From positions 30,421,452 through 30,485,451 of the forward strand of contig CM059972.1 in NCBI GenBank assembly GCA_030490835.1: 64,000 nt of DNA, in the 5' to 3' direction. Position 1 is the stretch's first letter. Every line of letters starts with the position of its first letter. Made by a program: the position numbers and the translations under genes. Below, in pieces: positions 10,977 to 23,589 of this stretch. The DNA comes from Annona cherimola (Eukaryota > Streptophyta > Magnoliopsida > Magnoliales > Annonaceae). The notes beneath the pieces were generated by a model. That model worked only from the letters and a program-made list of their open reading frames with translations. It did no database searches and was not told where the DNA came from.

Positions 10977-11487
10977 CTTCATAGATAAGAGCTTTTTATC
11001 TATATATTTGCCATTTACTCTCCTAGTTATTTGAGTATTTTAGTTCCTTTTACTTTTTTGAGTAGTCTATTCTTCTTTCTCCACATTTAACATATCAGGC
11101 TTCTAAAAGTATGAGTGTTGATACTAATATAATAATAAATAAGGAACAAGAACACAAACAATATATATAAAATAAAACGAATAATATACCTATAAAAATT
11201 AGTACATCTACACAAACAAGTTAGCCTAGTTAAAAAAATCTATCTATTTTTTTAATTAGTACTTGTACATCATAATAATTAACATTACAGCCAAGCACAT
11301 TTATAACTTTCACCTTATGGAAGGAATTTTTCTATAAACCCCCCACATTAGAGGCGAAATTTGTAAAGAGCCTTAAACTAGAAAATTTTAAATTAAGGGA
11401 GGTAACCTCCCACATGGCATCTACCTTATTTCGAACTTGCGTAGCATCCTTTTTCTCCAATGCCTAGAACCAACTATGTTGCCAGTA

Positions 11488-11780
11488 TGTCGGTTGGTCA
11501 GCACAGGCACCATGGAATTTGGGCAGCGCTGGGTCATGGGTTCGAATCCGCGCTTCGTATTTCGGCCAGAAATAAGAAAATGAGGAAAATTATTAGTGGG
11601 AGTTGTGGTCTCCCGTCTGGTTGGTTGTGGGAGCAATATGGTCTCCCGTTTGGTTGTTGAAAGCTGTGTCTTCCTGATTATTTGGTGGAGCAGTATCTCC
11701 AGATTTGTAAGAATGTCTCAAGCCTTCAATGTAATATGTGTTGAGATGCATGTAAATATATTCCAACCAGAAAAAAAAAA
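11488..11780 (+). mobile_element. tRNA-derived SINE, copy 1
   Basis: The body is flanked by an identical 16-bp duplication, AACTATGTTGCCAGTA, at 11472-11487 and 11781-11796. The head resembles a tRNA promoter: GTCGGTTGGTCAGCAC (A-box region) and GGGTTCGAATCC (B box, 11538-11549). It ends in TTGAGATGCATGTAAATA and an A-rich tail at 11770-11780. SINEs are copied by Pol III transcription and LINE-encoded reverse transcriptase. The perfect duplication suggests a recent insertion. Confidence 0.85.
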
Positions 11781-12171
11781 AACTATGTTGCCAGTAGTTG
11801 GTAAATATCTGTCCGTTGCAATAAACAGATTAACGAGTTCAAACCCATTTAACTTCATACCCAACACTGAATTAAATAAACGAGTTGTGCACTATGTTGA
11901 TCCATTAACATCTAACATTTCCAAGATAACTATTTTCAATTCTCAAAACAATTTTTGTAATTTTTAATATAGTTTTTTTATGTTTTCACTACAACTTTTT
12001 TTTTTAATACACATTGTTATATCCTCATCCTATTTCCCTACTTCATTTCTTTTTAAATTCTTACGAATAGGTCATTGACTGATCACAGAAGTCAGTTTGC
12101 TAGTTGTTCTGGCTTAGATATATGACGCCTACTTCTTCGTGTCATCCTACACTCTAATGTTGGTTTTGCAG

Positions 12172-12453
12172 ACAGCCAGGCGTTTATCCAGGTGGTAACT
12201 CTGCTAGGCAGAAACGCAGCCGACGTAAATTCGATTCCAGGCGTAAGCATTTCTCCCTTTGTTCAAAATTGGAGCACTCTAGTAGCAATAGTGTGATAGT
12301 AGTGGCAGCAGCCTCTCTATTATTATGGGAATGTCCACCTAATGAAAAATTAGTGATATTGTTAGATGTTCCTCAGAATATTGTATCAAATTTGTAAGAA
12401 TATGTAAAAGTTTAACTATAATCAGTTGAGATGATTGTAAATACCCATAAAAA
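12172..12453 (+). mobile_element. tRNA-derived SINE, copy 2
   Basis: It is flanked by AATGTTGGTTTTGCAG (12156-12171) and AATGTTAGTTTTGCAG (12454-12469), a 16-bp duplication with one mismatch. CAGGTGGTAACTCTGC and AAATTCGATTCCAG stand where the A and B boxes of a tRNA-derived head are expected. The 3' part (ATTTGTAAGAATATGT, then GTTGAGATGATTGTAAATAC and an A-run) matches SINE copy 1, so both belong to one family. 12470-13574 holds nothing else recognisable. Confidence 0.8.
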
Positions 12454-13577
12454 AATGTTAGTTTTGCAGCAGTAAAAATGGCGACTGACGACTGTTGAAA
12501 TGTAAGTCTCAAATGCCTAACACGATTGTAAATTCACGCATGTTGCATGACTGAAATCGCTGAACATTAAAAAAATCATCATCCATCCATGTTTCTTATC
12601 TTTTTCTCCAATTTGATGATTAATTATTTAGAAGTCTTACCCAATTTATAGGACTAATTAATTGATGACTAGAATCAATAATATTTCAAATATTTTACTC
12701 ATTCAAATATGTATAAGACAAACTGCAGACGCATGGACCATCTTATGATAAAACCATGTGAAAGAAGCTGTCACCCTCCAAGCAAGTAATTGTCTATTCG
12801 TCACCCCACAAGCCCATGTGGCACACCGTTACAACAGCTAAGTATGCTTATTTTCGCATGTGCCACAGCTTTCCAATACGAACTGCCAATATCACGAATG
12901 CTGATGAGAAGTCAAAGCTAAAAAATCCCACTTCATAAATGGTAAAATTCTCATATTCTAGTTAGCTGGGAATTTGTTGCCTGTGGGTTTTTTATGGCAA
13001 CCCCATCACTTTTCTAGTTGTCATTTGGCTGGAAAACCGATTCCCTGTAACCCCAGGGACGACACAAATACTCCCAAACTAGATTCCAATATTTTTATTT
13101 AAGCTAAAATACAAAATATCCAAACATGACTGCATATGTTAGTTTTTTTAATTGATTAAAGTGGCTACATATAATTATAAAATTATATGCAGACAAACAA
13201 TTATCATAAATAGAGAATTTTTTTAAGACATAATTTTACTCATATCTGACCAAATTTCACTATATATATTATTTTTTACTGCAATTATTATCATGTGTAC
13301 TGAATATCCAGTCTCTATATGCAATATTATATGTTGTCAGTGTTTACCGCTTATGTTTTATAAGCAACCAATTAAAATGTCGCTACATAAAATCTTCAAA
13401 GAAAACTTTTTCGCTGCATAAACATGCATGGCTACGTATGGTCATTTTTCTTACGATTTTCGTCGTATGTCATGCATTTAGGTTGTATTACATATAGACT
13501 ATATTTTAAAACTTTAGTTCGTTGAGTATCTTATCACTTCGATCGTCTGAAATTTATTTGCATGTTATAAACAATAA

Positions 13578-13832
13578 GAGTTATTTGGTAATGTGAGTAG
13601 GGAGAGAGTGGAGAGATGGAGAAGGGAATACTTTTTAAAATTACAAAAGTGATATAACGTAATAGGGATGAAGTGCGAAGAAATATGGTGGCTACATGTG
13701 TGAGAAAAGGATTCAGATATAGGAATAAAAATGAAAAAATAAAATAATTAAATTATTAATATGTTAAATTATTTTTTGAAAAGTATAGAAAAAAAGATAG
13801 CTCCTCACGTATCATTATTACCAAATAGTACC
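13578..13832. mobile_element. Tourist-like MITE, 255 bp
   Basis: The element begins GAGTTATTTGGTAATG and ends TTATTACCAAATAGTACC, flanked by TAA at 13575-13577 and 13833-13835. TIR and 3-bp TAA duplication fit the Tourist type. It is non-coding. From 13836 to about 16040 no gene or clear element was identified. Confidence 0.75.
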
Positions 13833-16039
13833 TAAGATGGACGCTAAAATGGCACTAATTAGAATTCAAAAAATGCACTAGTCATGATCCGGGCATAAGG
13901 AATATATAAGCATCTGATTTGGCATTTACTATTTTTTTGCCAATAATCAAATATAAAAATATCAACAATTTAAAATATAAATAAAAAATCAGCAATCGGT
14001 CTACCAAGGAACTGTTATTTTGGTTGTCATGACCTAATTTGGGGTGGGAGAGAAGTCAACAACTGAAAAGCACGCGCGAGAAGTTAAAAAACGTCACGAA
14101 ATGTTGCTAACATCGACATCATTTCACTGTGTGTAGTGTTTTAATTTTTAAAGTGGTTTTGTGGATTATAAATAAGTTTTGCGTCGGATGTGTACGCAAG
14201 TGATGCGACATTTGGCCATAAAAATAGCAGAGATTTGTCCCATGCAAAGACGTTGACCCAGCAGTGCTGGTTGTGAGCTCATGATGAATTGTTGTGACAA
14301 GTAACAACCCGATCCGGTCCGACCGGGGACCGGGTTCACAAACGACTGGATACTTCAACCACTTCGGTTGGACTGGCTAAACTAGGAAACGATTGGAAAA
14401 TAGATGGGATTTTTTTTTCCCCTTAAGGTCGTGAGGAATAAGATACATATGTAATGGGACGTGAGATGACATGTTGGGTGGGATGAACAAGTATTGTTAT
14501 AAGTTGTAAATGATTTTTCTTTTAGACTTCGAAACTGGACAAGGATGGCCCAACCACACACATCTTGCACCTCACCACCGTAAGCAGGAAGAGGTAATTA
14601 ACCCCCGCCAAGCAGCCAACACGGACATCAACATCATGGTAGACTAGATAAGATATACAATTCGGAGAGAAACCCACCATCAATCTCTCTCAACCAAATT
14701 TGACATAGCATATTTTGCAACCCGATGAATGGCATATTACCTATGGGCATGAGAAAAAAAAAATTTGTCAGAAAAAAGGAGAATAGCTCTTAATTTCCTC
14801 CATAACCCAGGCTGGAAATAAGCTGTCCACTGCTTGATAACCAATTAATTAGGATCATTGAATCGCTTCTGGTTACCACCCATTTGAATTCAAACTCCAT
14901 AAGCCATCGACTCTCCAGAATGGCCTTTGATTTCATCATAATGGATTTTCATCCTGTAAAACTACTGTGGGAGTCTTTAAAGATTGCCCCAAAACAAAAC
15001 ATACCCACATCAAGCAAACAGCCTACACCTACATTTAAATTTACATATTCATAGCAAGGCATCTTTCATCTAGCTTAGCTGGTAAGAAGAGAAAATTTTG
15101 TATTTCAAACTATTTAATTATGCATATTTGCATTTTAAACATTGAAATTTACGTATTAGCATTTTATATCCTTTACAATTTTATTCTTTGCATTTTTAAA
15201 TTCTTTTTCTTTACGGTGTTGAAAATGCACTGTAACTTATGTGTAATGCCGTAAATACCGTTAAATCTTTATAAAAAAAAAAAAAACTAATTCGAAACAT
15301 GAATCAATTCTAATGATAATTGTTAAATATTGCAAGCAAGAGTATTTTGAATATTGTGCATGGACTAACAGTGCTCTTTGAACACCAAAAGGGGAATGAT
15401 TAAAGAGTTTAAAACACAAAGTTTTCGTAAGACAATTTAAATTCTGTCAAAAATCAATCTGGCACTTTGCACTTGATGAAGGAAGTCAACACACCAAGGC
15501 AAAACATTTGCCAAGATACAGCCCATCCACCATCTCTCCGTTGTGCAGATACTAAACTCTCCAACAAATAGAAAAACATAGCAACAGGCTTTAAGCATCC
15601 TTACCCTTGGAAAGCAGCCACTGAATGTCCTTGATAGACTTGAACTGTGTTGAAGAGAGCATGGCCAAGTTGTGTCCTCTAAGAGCTCCTTTGGTTTACC
15701 TAAGCCTCCAAACACAGGTGGTTGATATCTTCATCACCTTAATTGCAAAGAGAGTAGCTCATCTGAATTGGTAAACAGCTTACAGCTGAAAATTCAAATC
15801 TTCTTGATTAGGTAACCTTAAAGCTTGTCTGCCAAATTGCATTGACAATAGATTTCTCGTCAGACTCAACTGGAATTGAATGGGAAAAATTGTACAGGAG
15901 AAAAGTAGGTTATTATTTTGATTGAAAAATATTTTTTGAAAATAAAATTTACATCTCATTGTCATCCTATCCGATTCACGAACAGGAGCCTGGTCTGATT
16001 TATCTAATAAAAATAACCAGGTTAGCTGTGTAGTGTTGG

Positions 16040-16260
16040 TTTAAAATCACTGTCATTTTCATAATTTATGAATTTAAAAATATCACTGATTTTAAAAAAT
16101 CTAAAAAAATATCTACAAATTTTTAAAAATGGTAAAACATGGTACATATGTTAAATATACTTAAATTAATAATTGTATAAAAAAATTTTAAAAATTATAA
16201 AAAATAAGTTAAATATACTTGGGCGCACCGAGGGTAAATGCACTCGGGTGCATTTGATTA
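16040..16260. mobile_element. Partial foldback family element
   Basis: It contains the right-arm core (AAAAATGGTAAAACATGGTA, TATGTTAAATATACTTAAAT, TTGTATAAAAAAATTTTAA) and ends near AAATGCACTCGGGTGCATTT, the palindromic tip seen in other copies. The left arm is missing or eroded. 16261-17170 shows nothing else recognisable. Confidence 0.5.
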
Positions 16261-17177
16261 GCCCCTTTGTTTGACACGTAGAGCATCCAACTTTGTCAAA
16301 GATAATTACAAAATTAATGAAGGGCGGCAATCTATTTTATTTTATCTTGGTATTTACATTGACTCGTCTCATGCAGAGTTAATTCGTGAACTTGAAATTG
16401 TTTCTAGTTTATACTGTTGTAATTATAAGTTATAAACGATCCAGATTTAACCTTCACTAAGTCAACATCCGTTCCGGAAGATTTAAGAGAGTCATTAGAA
16501 GCATACTTAATTTCAAAATACATAATGGCCATTTATCCAGAATAAGAGATAATATTAGCCAATAATTTATAAGCTTAATTTTTTAAAAAACTAGGTAATA
16601 TTGTACATGATAATTGAAATTGTAATAATTAAAAGGAGAAAAAGTTAATTTGTCGCTTATTAAAATTAATTATTGTATAAATAAAAAGAGAAAAGTGGCC
16701 AATAATGTATGACTTGAAAGCAAGATGCTTTTTCTTTGGCTTCAAATTCTAGTTTCTTGCAAGGACAAACGCATGTTGATCCTTTGCTTGGCTTTGTGGT
16801 GGATCATAACTAAGCACACAATATTTAGAATTCCTCGCGTTTCAGCTTAAAATTTGGGAGCCCAGCTCATTACATTGAAATTTTTTTATAGTGGATCATA
16901 TGAACTCGAATAAAAAAATATATGAATAATGCAACCAACAAGTCACACGGATCCAAAATAAGATTCTAAGCAAACCGTATCATGAGGCTTCTGAAGATCA
17001 GGACCAGGATATTTCTGTTTGAACCCGGCCCCAGCCCGTGCATAGGCTTCTATTATCAATGTTGAAGTTGGAAGCCTCTGGCTACAAGCAGCTAAGGAAT
17101 ACGACTTCACTGCATCTAATATCCAATTAAGCTATAATAGAAGTATTTTATAAAAAAAAATTATTATAAAAGTATGA

Positions 17178-17442
17178 ATTTTTTTTTATTTCTTTATATA
17201 TTACAATCATCTCAACTATTGGATTACAATCAAGCCAGTGAAATATTCTAAACAATTTTTCTTAAATAATTCTGTAATCATCTACAAATTTCTGAATTTT
17301 CCTAAAGCTATTTCTACACCTTGAAACCTGGTGTGGATGATCTCATGTGATGGGGAGAGGACTCCACCAATATGCTGCATTCGAACCCACCACAATACAA
17401 TGGTTGAATGGTGAATTACCACAACGCCAGAAGCATCGTGGT
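17178..17442 (-). mobile_element. tRNA-derived SINE, copy 3 (reverse)
   Basis: On the minus strand it reads ...TTGTGGTAATTCACC... (A-box region), GGTGGGTTCGAATGC (B box), and further on GTTGAGATGATTGTAA with an A-rich tail at the low-coordinate end. AAAGTATGA at 17169-17177 and 17443-17451 is the likely target duplication. The 3' motif is shared with the SINEs at 11488 and 12172. It is more diverged than those two. Confidence 0.7.
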
Positions 17443-17827
17443 AAAGTATGAGTAATTTGTAAATATACCTACATAGTTTAAACATAATTACAGATATATC
17501 TATGCTACTTAGTTTTAAAATTTAAAAATAATTCCTACATAATTTGACTATAATCGTAAATATATCTATACCATCGTGGTTGCTTTACAGAGTATGTATA
17601 TTTGCAAATATATACAAATTATGTAAATATATTTGCAATTTATTTTTCTTTAATTTTTAAAATACCCGCATAATTTTTATCTATTTGCATAAAGTTATGT
17701 CGTGACCGCATCGTGATGTTGTCATAATCAAATGAGTATTGCAACTATGATTGAACAATATGGGGGTTATTTTGAATTTCTGAAAAATAAGTGGATATAT
17801 CTATGCAATTGCAATCTAGATGTGAAA

Positions 17828-18108
17828 CTTAAGTACACCTGGGTGTAAAATCTATTTTTTAAAATTTTGTAATAAAATTGTTAATCTATGAGCCAAGTTT
17901 ACCTTCTTCAAGATGCATATATATTTTTTCTACTTTTTACAAATAAGGATGTTTTAGTCATTAAAAAATAAGAAAAACCCACTTGTTTTTAAAAATTAAA
18001 TAAAAAATACACATCTCTAAAATGGTAGAACGTAATATACACTAAATACACTTAGATCAACGACTTTATAAAAAAATTTCACCCGAATGCTCTTGAGTTT
18101 GCACCAAG
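17828..18108. mobile_element. Foldback family element
   Basis: The left tip is AAGTACACCTGGGTGTAAAA; the right tip contains TTTCACCCGAATGCTCTTGA. The arms hold ATTGTTAATCTATGAGCCAA and GGTAGAACGTAATATAC / CTAAATACACTTAGATCAAC, the inverted family core, around a centre near 17965. Pairing is poorer than in the 1566-1907 copy. It is non-coding. Confidence 0.6.
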
Positions 18109-18550
18109 TACGTTGAATCACTTTCCACTGTAATCAAACTATTATCTTAAAAGTATGCAGCAGCATCTATTTGCATGGAAAAAATCGAGGCAGCCATTGG
18201 GTTCTTCGTCAATCCAATATGCATTTATGTTTGAATATTTTATAACATAACTAAGAGGGAGCGAATGGCATCTTTCTCAATCCATTTATAGGCGACTGAA
18301 AAGATATTTTTTAATTTTTAGATTTTTTCCATCTTGCTAAAATGCATCTCTTTATTGATTTTCAAACATGAAAATACCAAATAAATTTTAAAATTTTCCA
18401 AATTTCATAAAGCAAAATTTTAGATACAGTTCACTTATATATAGAAAAATCAAAGAATAAAGAAAATGTTTTTGAATCACTCGTAAATAATTGATTCATA
18501 AGAACCAAATCAAAAAAAATTTGCCTCACATAAATATTATATTGACTAGT

Positions 18551-18770
18551 GCCATGTTTGGTGATTTGAAAATGGAGTGTAACAGAGTGAAAAGCAAAAA
18601 TTCAATCCATTAATTAATTACCCAACTACTATATATTACTTATTTTTACCTCAATATTCAAATCATTTTCTTATATTTTACTATACAATTATTCTATCTA
18701 CTCACACTTTCTTCACACTTATTCTGTCACACCTATTCCATTTCATTTCATTCCCACTCTGTACATCTTT
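18551..18770. mobile_element. Probable Tourist-like relic
   Basis: It begins GCCATGTTTGGTGATTTG and ends in CTATTCCATTTCATTTCATT and a poorly matching tip. An interior with TATACAATTATTCTATCT resembles other copies. A second copy of the right-end sequence lies on the far side of the CACTA element (27505-27542). Confidence 0.35.
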
Positions 18771-18816
18771 TCTTAGCACTTACCACTACGACAAAACTTA
18801 GCACTTGAAACCACAA

Positions 18817-19260
18817 ATTGCAACGAATAATTTTTTCGTTGAAGTTGGTGTGCACAATTGCAACGAAAGAGAGTCGCTTTTACTAGACCGAGATACCTAT
18901 AAATTGCAACGACTCCTTTTTCGTTGCAGAAAATGGTACCAATGTAAAGAATTGCAACAAAAATTTACAACGAAATGAGTCTCGTTGCAAAAATTAGAGA
19001 AAACATTATGCCACAAATTGAAGCGAACAATGTTTTGAATGTCCATTCCAGTTGTGTTGGTCAATTGCAACAAAATTAGTCTCGCTGCAAAAATTTGAGA
19101 TAGTAATATTCCAAAAATTGCAACGAACAATGTTTTCGTTGCAACTGAAATGTACAATTGTAACGAAATGAAAGTTCGTTTCTATTACATCAACTACTAG
19201 CAACGAAATGGATCCTGTTGCAATTGATGTGTAAATTGCAATGAGAAACAATTCCTTTTT
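18817..19260. repeat. CACTA subterminal repeats, left block
   Basis: At least ten exact or near copies of TTGCAACGAA and its complement TTCGTTGCAA lie here in both orientations, for example near 18817, 18857, 18901, 18970, 18984 and 19118. Such arrays are where CACTA-encoded DNA-binding proteins are known to bind. Confidence 0.7.
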
Positions 19261-19284
19261 ATTAGCATGGTACAAATTACAATG

Positions 19285-21830
19285 TGAAAATTGATTCTAT
19301 GTTCATCAATACTTAAAGAATTTCTAATTTTTTGAGATTTTTACTTTTAAATTAATATTTTAACTTTTTTATAGAAAAGTTAATATTTGAGATTGTATTG
19401 TTTTGTATTATTATGAAAAATATTATATATATTGTTAAAATTATTACTAATTAATTTTATTTTGTTACTCTTTATCTAAATTAATAATAAATTATCAGAT
19501 TAGTTATTATTTCACATATTAAAGAATATTATATATATTGTTATAATTATTACTAATTAATTTTATTTTTTTACTCTTTATCTAAATAAATAATAAATTA
19601 TCAAATTAGTTATTATTTTATTTCATAATTGTACAATGTTCAAATTATGTATTTAATGACACAATATTTTGTCAAAACAAAGAACTGGGCTAGCCGGTTT
19701 AACCAAAAACTAATAGTCATTTTGGTTTAATGATAACCTCTCTAGTTAAAAATTAAGAAACTTTTTGAATTTATTACAAGTCAAAAGGTAATGATAACCT
19801 TTCTAGTTGAAAATTAAGAAACTTTTTGAATTTAGTATAAGTTAAAAGGTGTAGGAGAGTATTGTTAGTTTCTAATATAAAAAAATTAAAGGTAGGAATA
19901 TATCAAAAAATTAAAGATAATACTAGTAGCCTCTGTGCAGGGGACGTGTGGATATAATACCCAAATCCCAGTTAGGGAGAGTTTTCCTTCCATTTCTTAT
20001 AAATATATTTGTTGGTTATATAGTTGGATTTACTCTTGAGGAAGAAATAAAATATATATATTTTTAGATTAATTTTAGTTGTAATATAAAACAATAAAAA
20101 AGTAAAAAGTTATACATGATAAAACTTCAATACTTAAAACCATTTCATACATATCAATTGTTAATAAAAAGTAGATGCAAAAATAAAAAAAATTATATGT
20201 ATATAAGTGAGAAAGGTTGGGCACCACTAACTCTCATTTAGAGGCTATTCAAATAATAAAAAATAAAAATTTATTGATGACCAAAAATTAAAAAGAGTAA
20301 TAAAAAGTTAGTAATAAATAACAGAGATTGTTAATTTTTAATAGATTAATGAAAAGTGTATTAATAAAGTTCAAATTAATTAATTATAGATTAAATGGCC
20401 CTGTTTAAGTGGTTTAAATTATTTAAATTGATAAATAGTCATGATTTAATAGACTTCAAAATTTATGATGTATATGAAATATAATTTTTATCATATAATT
20501 ATGTGTACTTATGGACATGTATATAAAATTAAAAAATTATATTTATGGTCCATGGTTCATCAATAATTAAAGAATTACAAATTTTTTGATATTTTGATTT
20601 TAAAATTAATATTTTAATAAGTTTTATAGGAAAAGTTAATATTTAACATTTTATTTTTGTATTATTGTGAAAAATATTTACGAATGTTATGTATCATTGC
20701 TCTAATTGTTACTAATTTATTTTATTTTATTGTTATTTATCTAAATAAATAATAAATTCTCATATTAGTTATTACTTTTTTAGTAGTTGTACAATGTTCA
20801 AATTATATATTCAATTACATAATGTTTTATTAAAATTGGACTAGCAGATTCAACCAAGATTTGAAAATCATCTCAGTTCAATAATAACTTCTTTCGTACA
20901 AAACTAAAAAATTGCTTGACTTCGGTGTAAGTTAAAAGGCACAAGAGAGTACTACTACAAAAATTGTTAATATTAATATATTAATGAAAAAGTATATTAA
21001 TAGAGTTCTAATTAATTAATTAATTATAGTTAAACGACCTTGTTTAAATGGTTTAAATTATTTAAATTGATAAATCGTAATGATTTAATAGGGTTCAAAA
21101 CTTATGATGCTTCGGAAATTCGATTTTTGTCATATAATCATGTGTGCATACAGACGCAGAAATAAAATTAAAAAACTATATTTATGGCAACCAGTAGTCA
21201 AACGTTAGCCACCTTGTTGAAGCCGCAATTTTTAAATTTAATATGGGCTTCAAGCATGCATAAAATAATGAAAATTTGATTTTATTAAGAGCCCAAAATC
21301 ATTAGTATAAAATAAGAAAACTTAGTGAAAACTAAAGATTAGTTAAATTAATTAGGCCTAACGGGAACTAGAAAATGTATTAGCAATTATGGAACTTCTA
21401 ATTTTATTAAACCAACTTTTATCAAATAATTGAGCTTATTTAAACTATTTAAAATTGAATATTGTTGAATGACATGACGGGCATTGGAAAAATGGAATAT
21501 TAATTTTTAGGATTTTTAATTTTAGCACGTGTTGGTCAAATGTGTTGCCAACCCGTCAAACCCACAATTTTTTGTTTGAGCTGTGGGCTTCAAGCATGCG
21601 TAAAATGAAATTTTTACACCATAAGGCAAAATAGAAGAATAGAAAAATATATTATCGTTGAAGCTACTTTTGTTAAATATTTTAACTCATTTAGTTATTT
21701 AAAGTTGAAGGTCGTTACCATAAAAAAATTAGATGTTCATGATTTAATGGTATTAAATGGCATAATGGGCCATTTGAAAAAAACAGAATATCAATTCGTA
21801 AATTTTTATTTTATAAGTGGGTAAAGTATA
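19285..21830 (+). repeat. Nested tandem duplications inside the CACTA element
   Basis: Three levels are visible. A ~115-bp unit (ATTATATATATTGTTA ... CTCTTTATCTAAAT) is repeated at about 19400-19510 and 19515-19640. A larger unit at 19285-20545 recurs, shorter by about 450 bp, at 20545-21190 (shared TTCATCAATA, GTACAATGTTCAAATTAT and CATATAAT blocks). A third unit with GTGGGCTTCAAGCATGC-like sequence occurs at about 21190-21535 and 21536-21830. No coding frame was found. Confidence 0.55.
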
Positions 21831-23589
21831 TTTAAATATATTATCATTTTTCTAAAAAAATTTATTCAAAGTTATGTTGACGTGGCCAAAATACTTAAAT
21901 GGCCACGTTGTTATGTCTTATATACTTAATGTTGGTTTAAGTTATAGGCATGAAAATAACATTTTATATCATTGCTATAATTATTATTAATTAATTTTAT
22001 TTTATAAGTAATAATATAATATTTAAATGATATTTTATTATAACTGCGTCATATGTGAGAACCATCACACGTGATGCAAAAAAGTCTTTGGGCGCCAATG
22101 AGAACTTCCTGCTTCTTACTTCCCATCTATCCCGCTCCCGCCCTCACCTCTCGTCTCCCTCCCCCATCGCCCCTTCGATTTCTCATCATTCTCACCAGCT
22201 TCCCCTGAGGTTCCCATTTTTGAAGTGAGATTCTTTCGCTACTTTTTATTAGACTTTTCATTTTGGTTTTTCTGGCTCTTCTTCGATCATGCTGGTGCCT
22301 TTGATTTCTGATTTTTTTTGCTGAAATTTCATGGCTTCGCTTGGAGTTTTTCATGCTGTTAATTTCTGGTTTCTTCGGTGGCATCCCTAAAATAGCATCT
22401 GATTCCTTCAAATTGTGGGTAGCTCAGTGGAAAATGGGCTTAATCAAAAACAGAATGTGACATAATTAGATCCCTAGTCTAAGAACGAAAACAGCCACCT
22501 CCCCAACATGTCCAAGTATCCTTTTATTCTAGACTCCATCTTTCGGCATCCATAGCAGGCATCCCATCTCTGGCAGGATGTCCCTATTGATACGAAATAA
22601 AGTAAGACTTTTTATTTCTAGCATACCAAAATATTTATTAGTTTGAAAAAGTCACACAATATGTAGATCATCTCTTGCAGGATGTCCCTGCTGATTTTCT
22701 TCCACTTTAACATGTTTTCTTTTTTTTTTTTTTTTTTTTTGATAGAACATGTTCTTAGAAGTTTGTTCATTTGAGTTTGATGCTATTAACTTTCTTCATG
22801 AATCACCACGTTCTATATTATTTAATGAGGAATTTGTGTTGTCTCTGATACATAAAATTAATTAAAAAAATTGCCCTATTTATTCTGATGATTTTCAGCA
22901 TCATTCAATTTTTGCCCCTTTCATTATTGTGATGAATTCGAGTTTGTCATGGCTCAAATGTTTAAAACGTTATATGTCATTGCTGGTGCACCAATTCTGC
23001 CATTTTGTCCTGCATCTTATTTCCATTGAGTAACTACCTTTGGTCCTATATACCTATTGTTTTTGCCCATTAACCCCCTGCCCTCTCGTTAGTGATAATG
23101 TGGGCTCCTTTTAATTTGATTTCTATTAAATTGGAAGGGGTAGACCATGTGTTGCACTGTCATGGATGCTGCCCTTACTTTGATGAATTTCTTGAGGAGA
23201 AATGTTAAGAGGGTTATGAATATTACAATTTGTAATGTTTACAAGAATTTCTTAATTTTGTCACAAAAATCAGATTAAATATAATATGAAACATGGTAGA
23301 ACGCCCATGCATGTGATTTTTCTTTAGTTATTTAAGTGGTTAATAATTTTTAGTTATGATTTAAGTTGAGTTTTTAAAAAAAAAAAATTTGATTTTATGA
23401 TATGACATAACGCCTATGCATATGAGTTGTAACTGCTAATAAATGCTAGTTTTTATTTTCCTATGCATTGTTATCTATACCCAACTCCACATAAGAACCA
23501 TCCTTGGACTTGCATAGCACATTCCCTTTTAATACGCAAATATATTTTATCCTTGTTAGATATGTAACTTATTATCCTTTGAGCTAGCA

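Noticed and set aside
11500..11560. A tRNA gene suggested by GGTTCGAATCC
   Set aside because: No cloverleaf arms or acceptor stem could be paired, and an A-tail with a 16-bp target duplication marks it as a SINE head.
15437..15715. A 92-residue minus-strand frame (MFGGLGKPKELL...)
   Set aside because: No family was recognised in this or the neighbouring frames, and no intron or partner frame extends it. A decayed retroelement piece is possible but not supported.
22127..22411. A 94-residue lysine/arginine-rich minus-strand frame
   Set aside because: It is antisense to what looks like the CT-rich leader of the CACTA gene; the basic composition follows from that skew.
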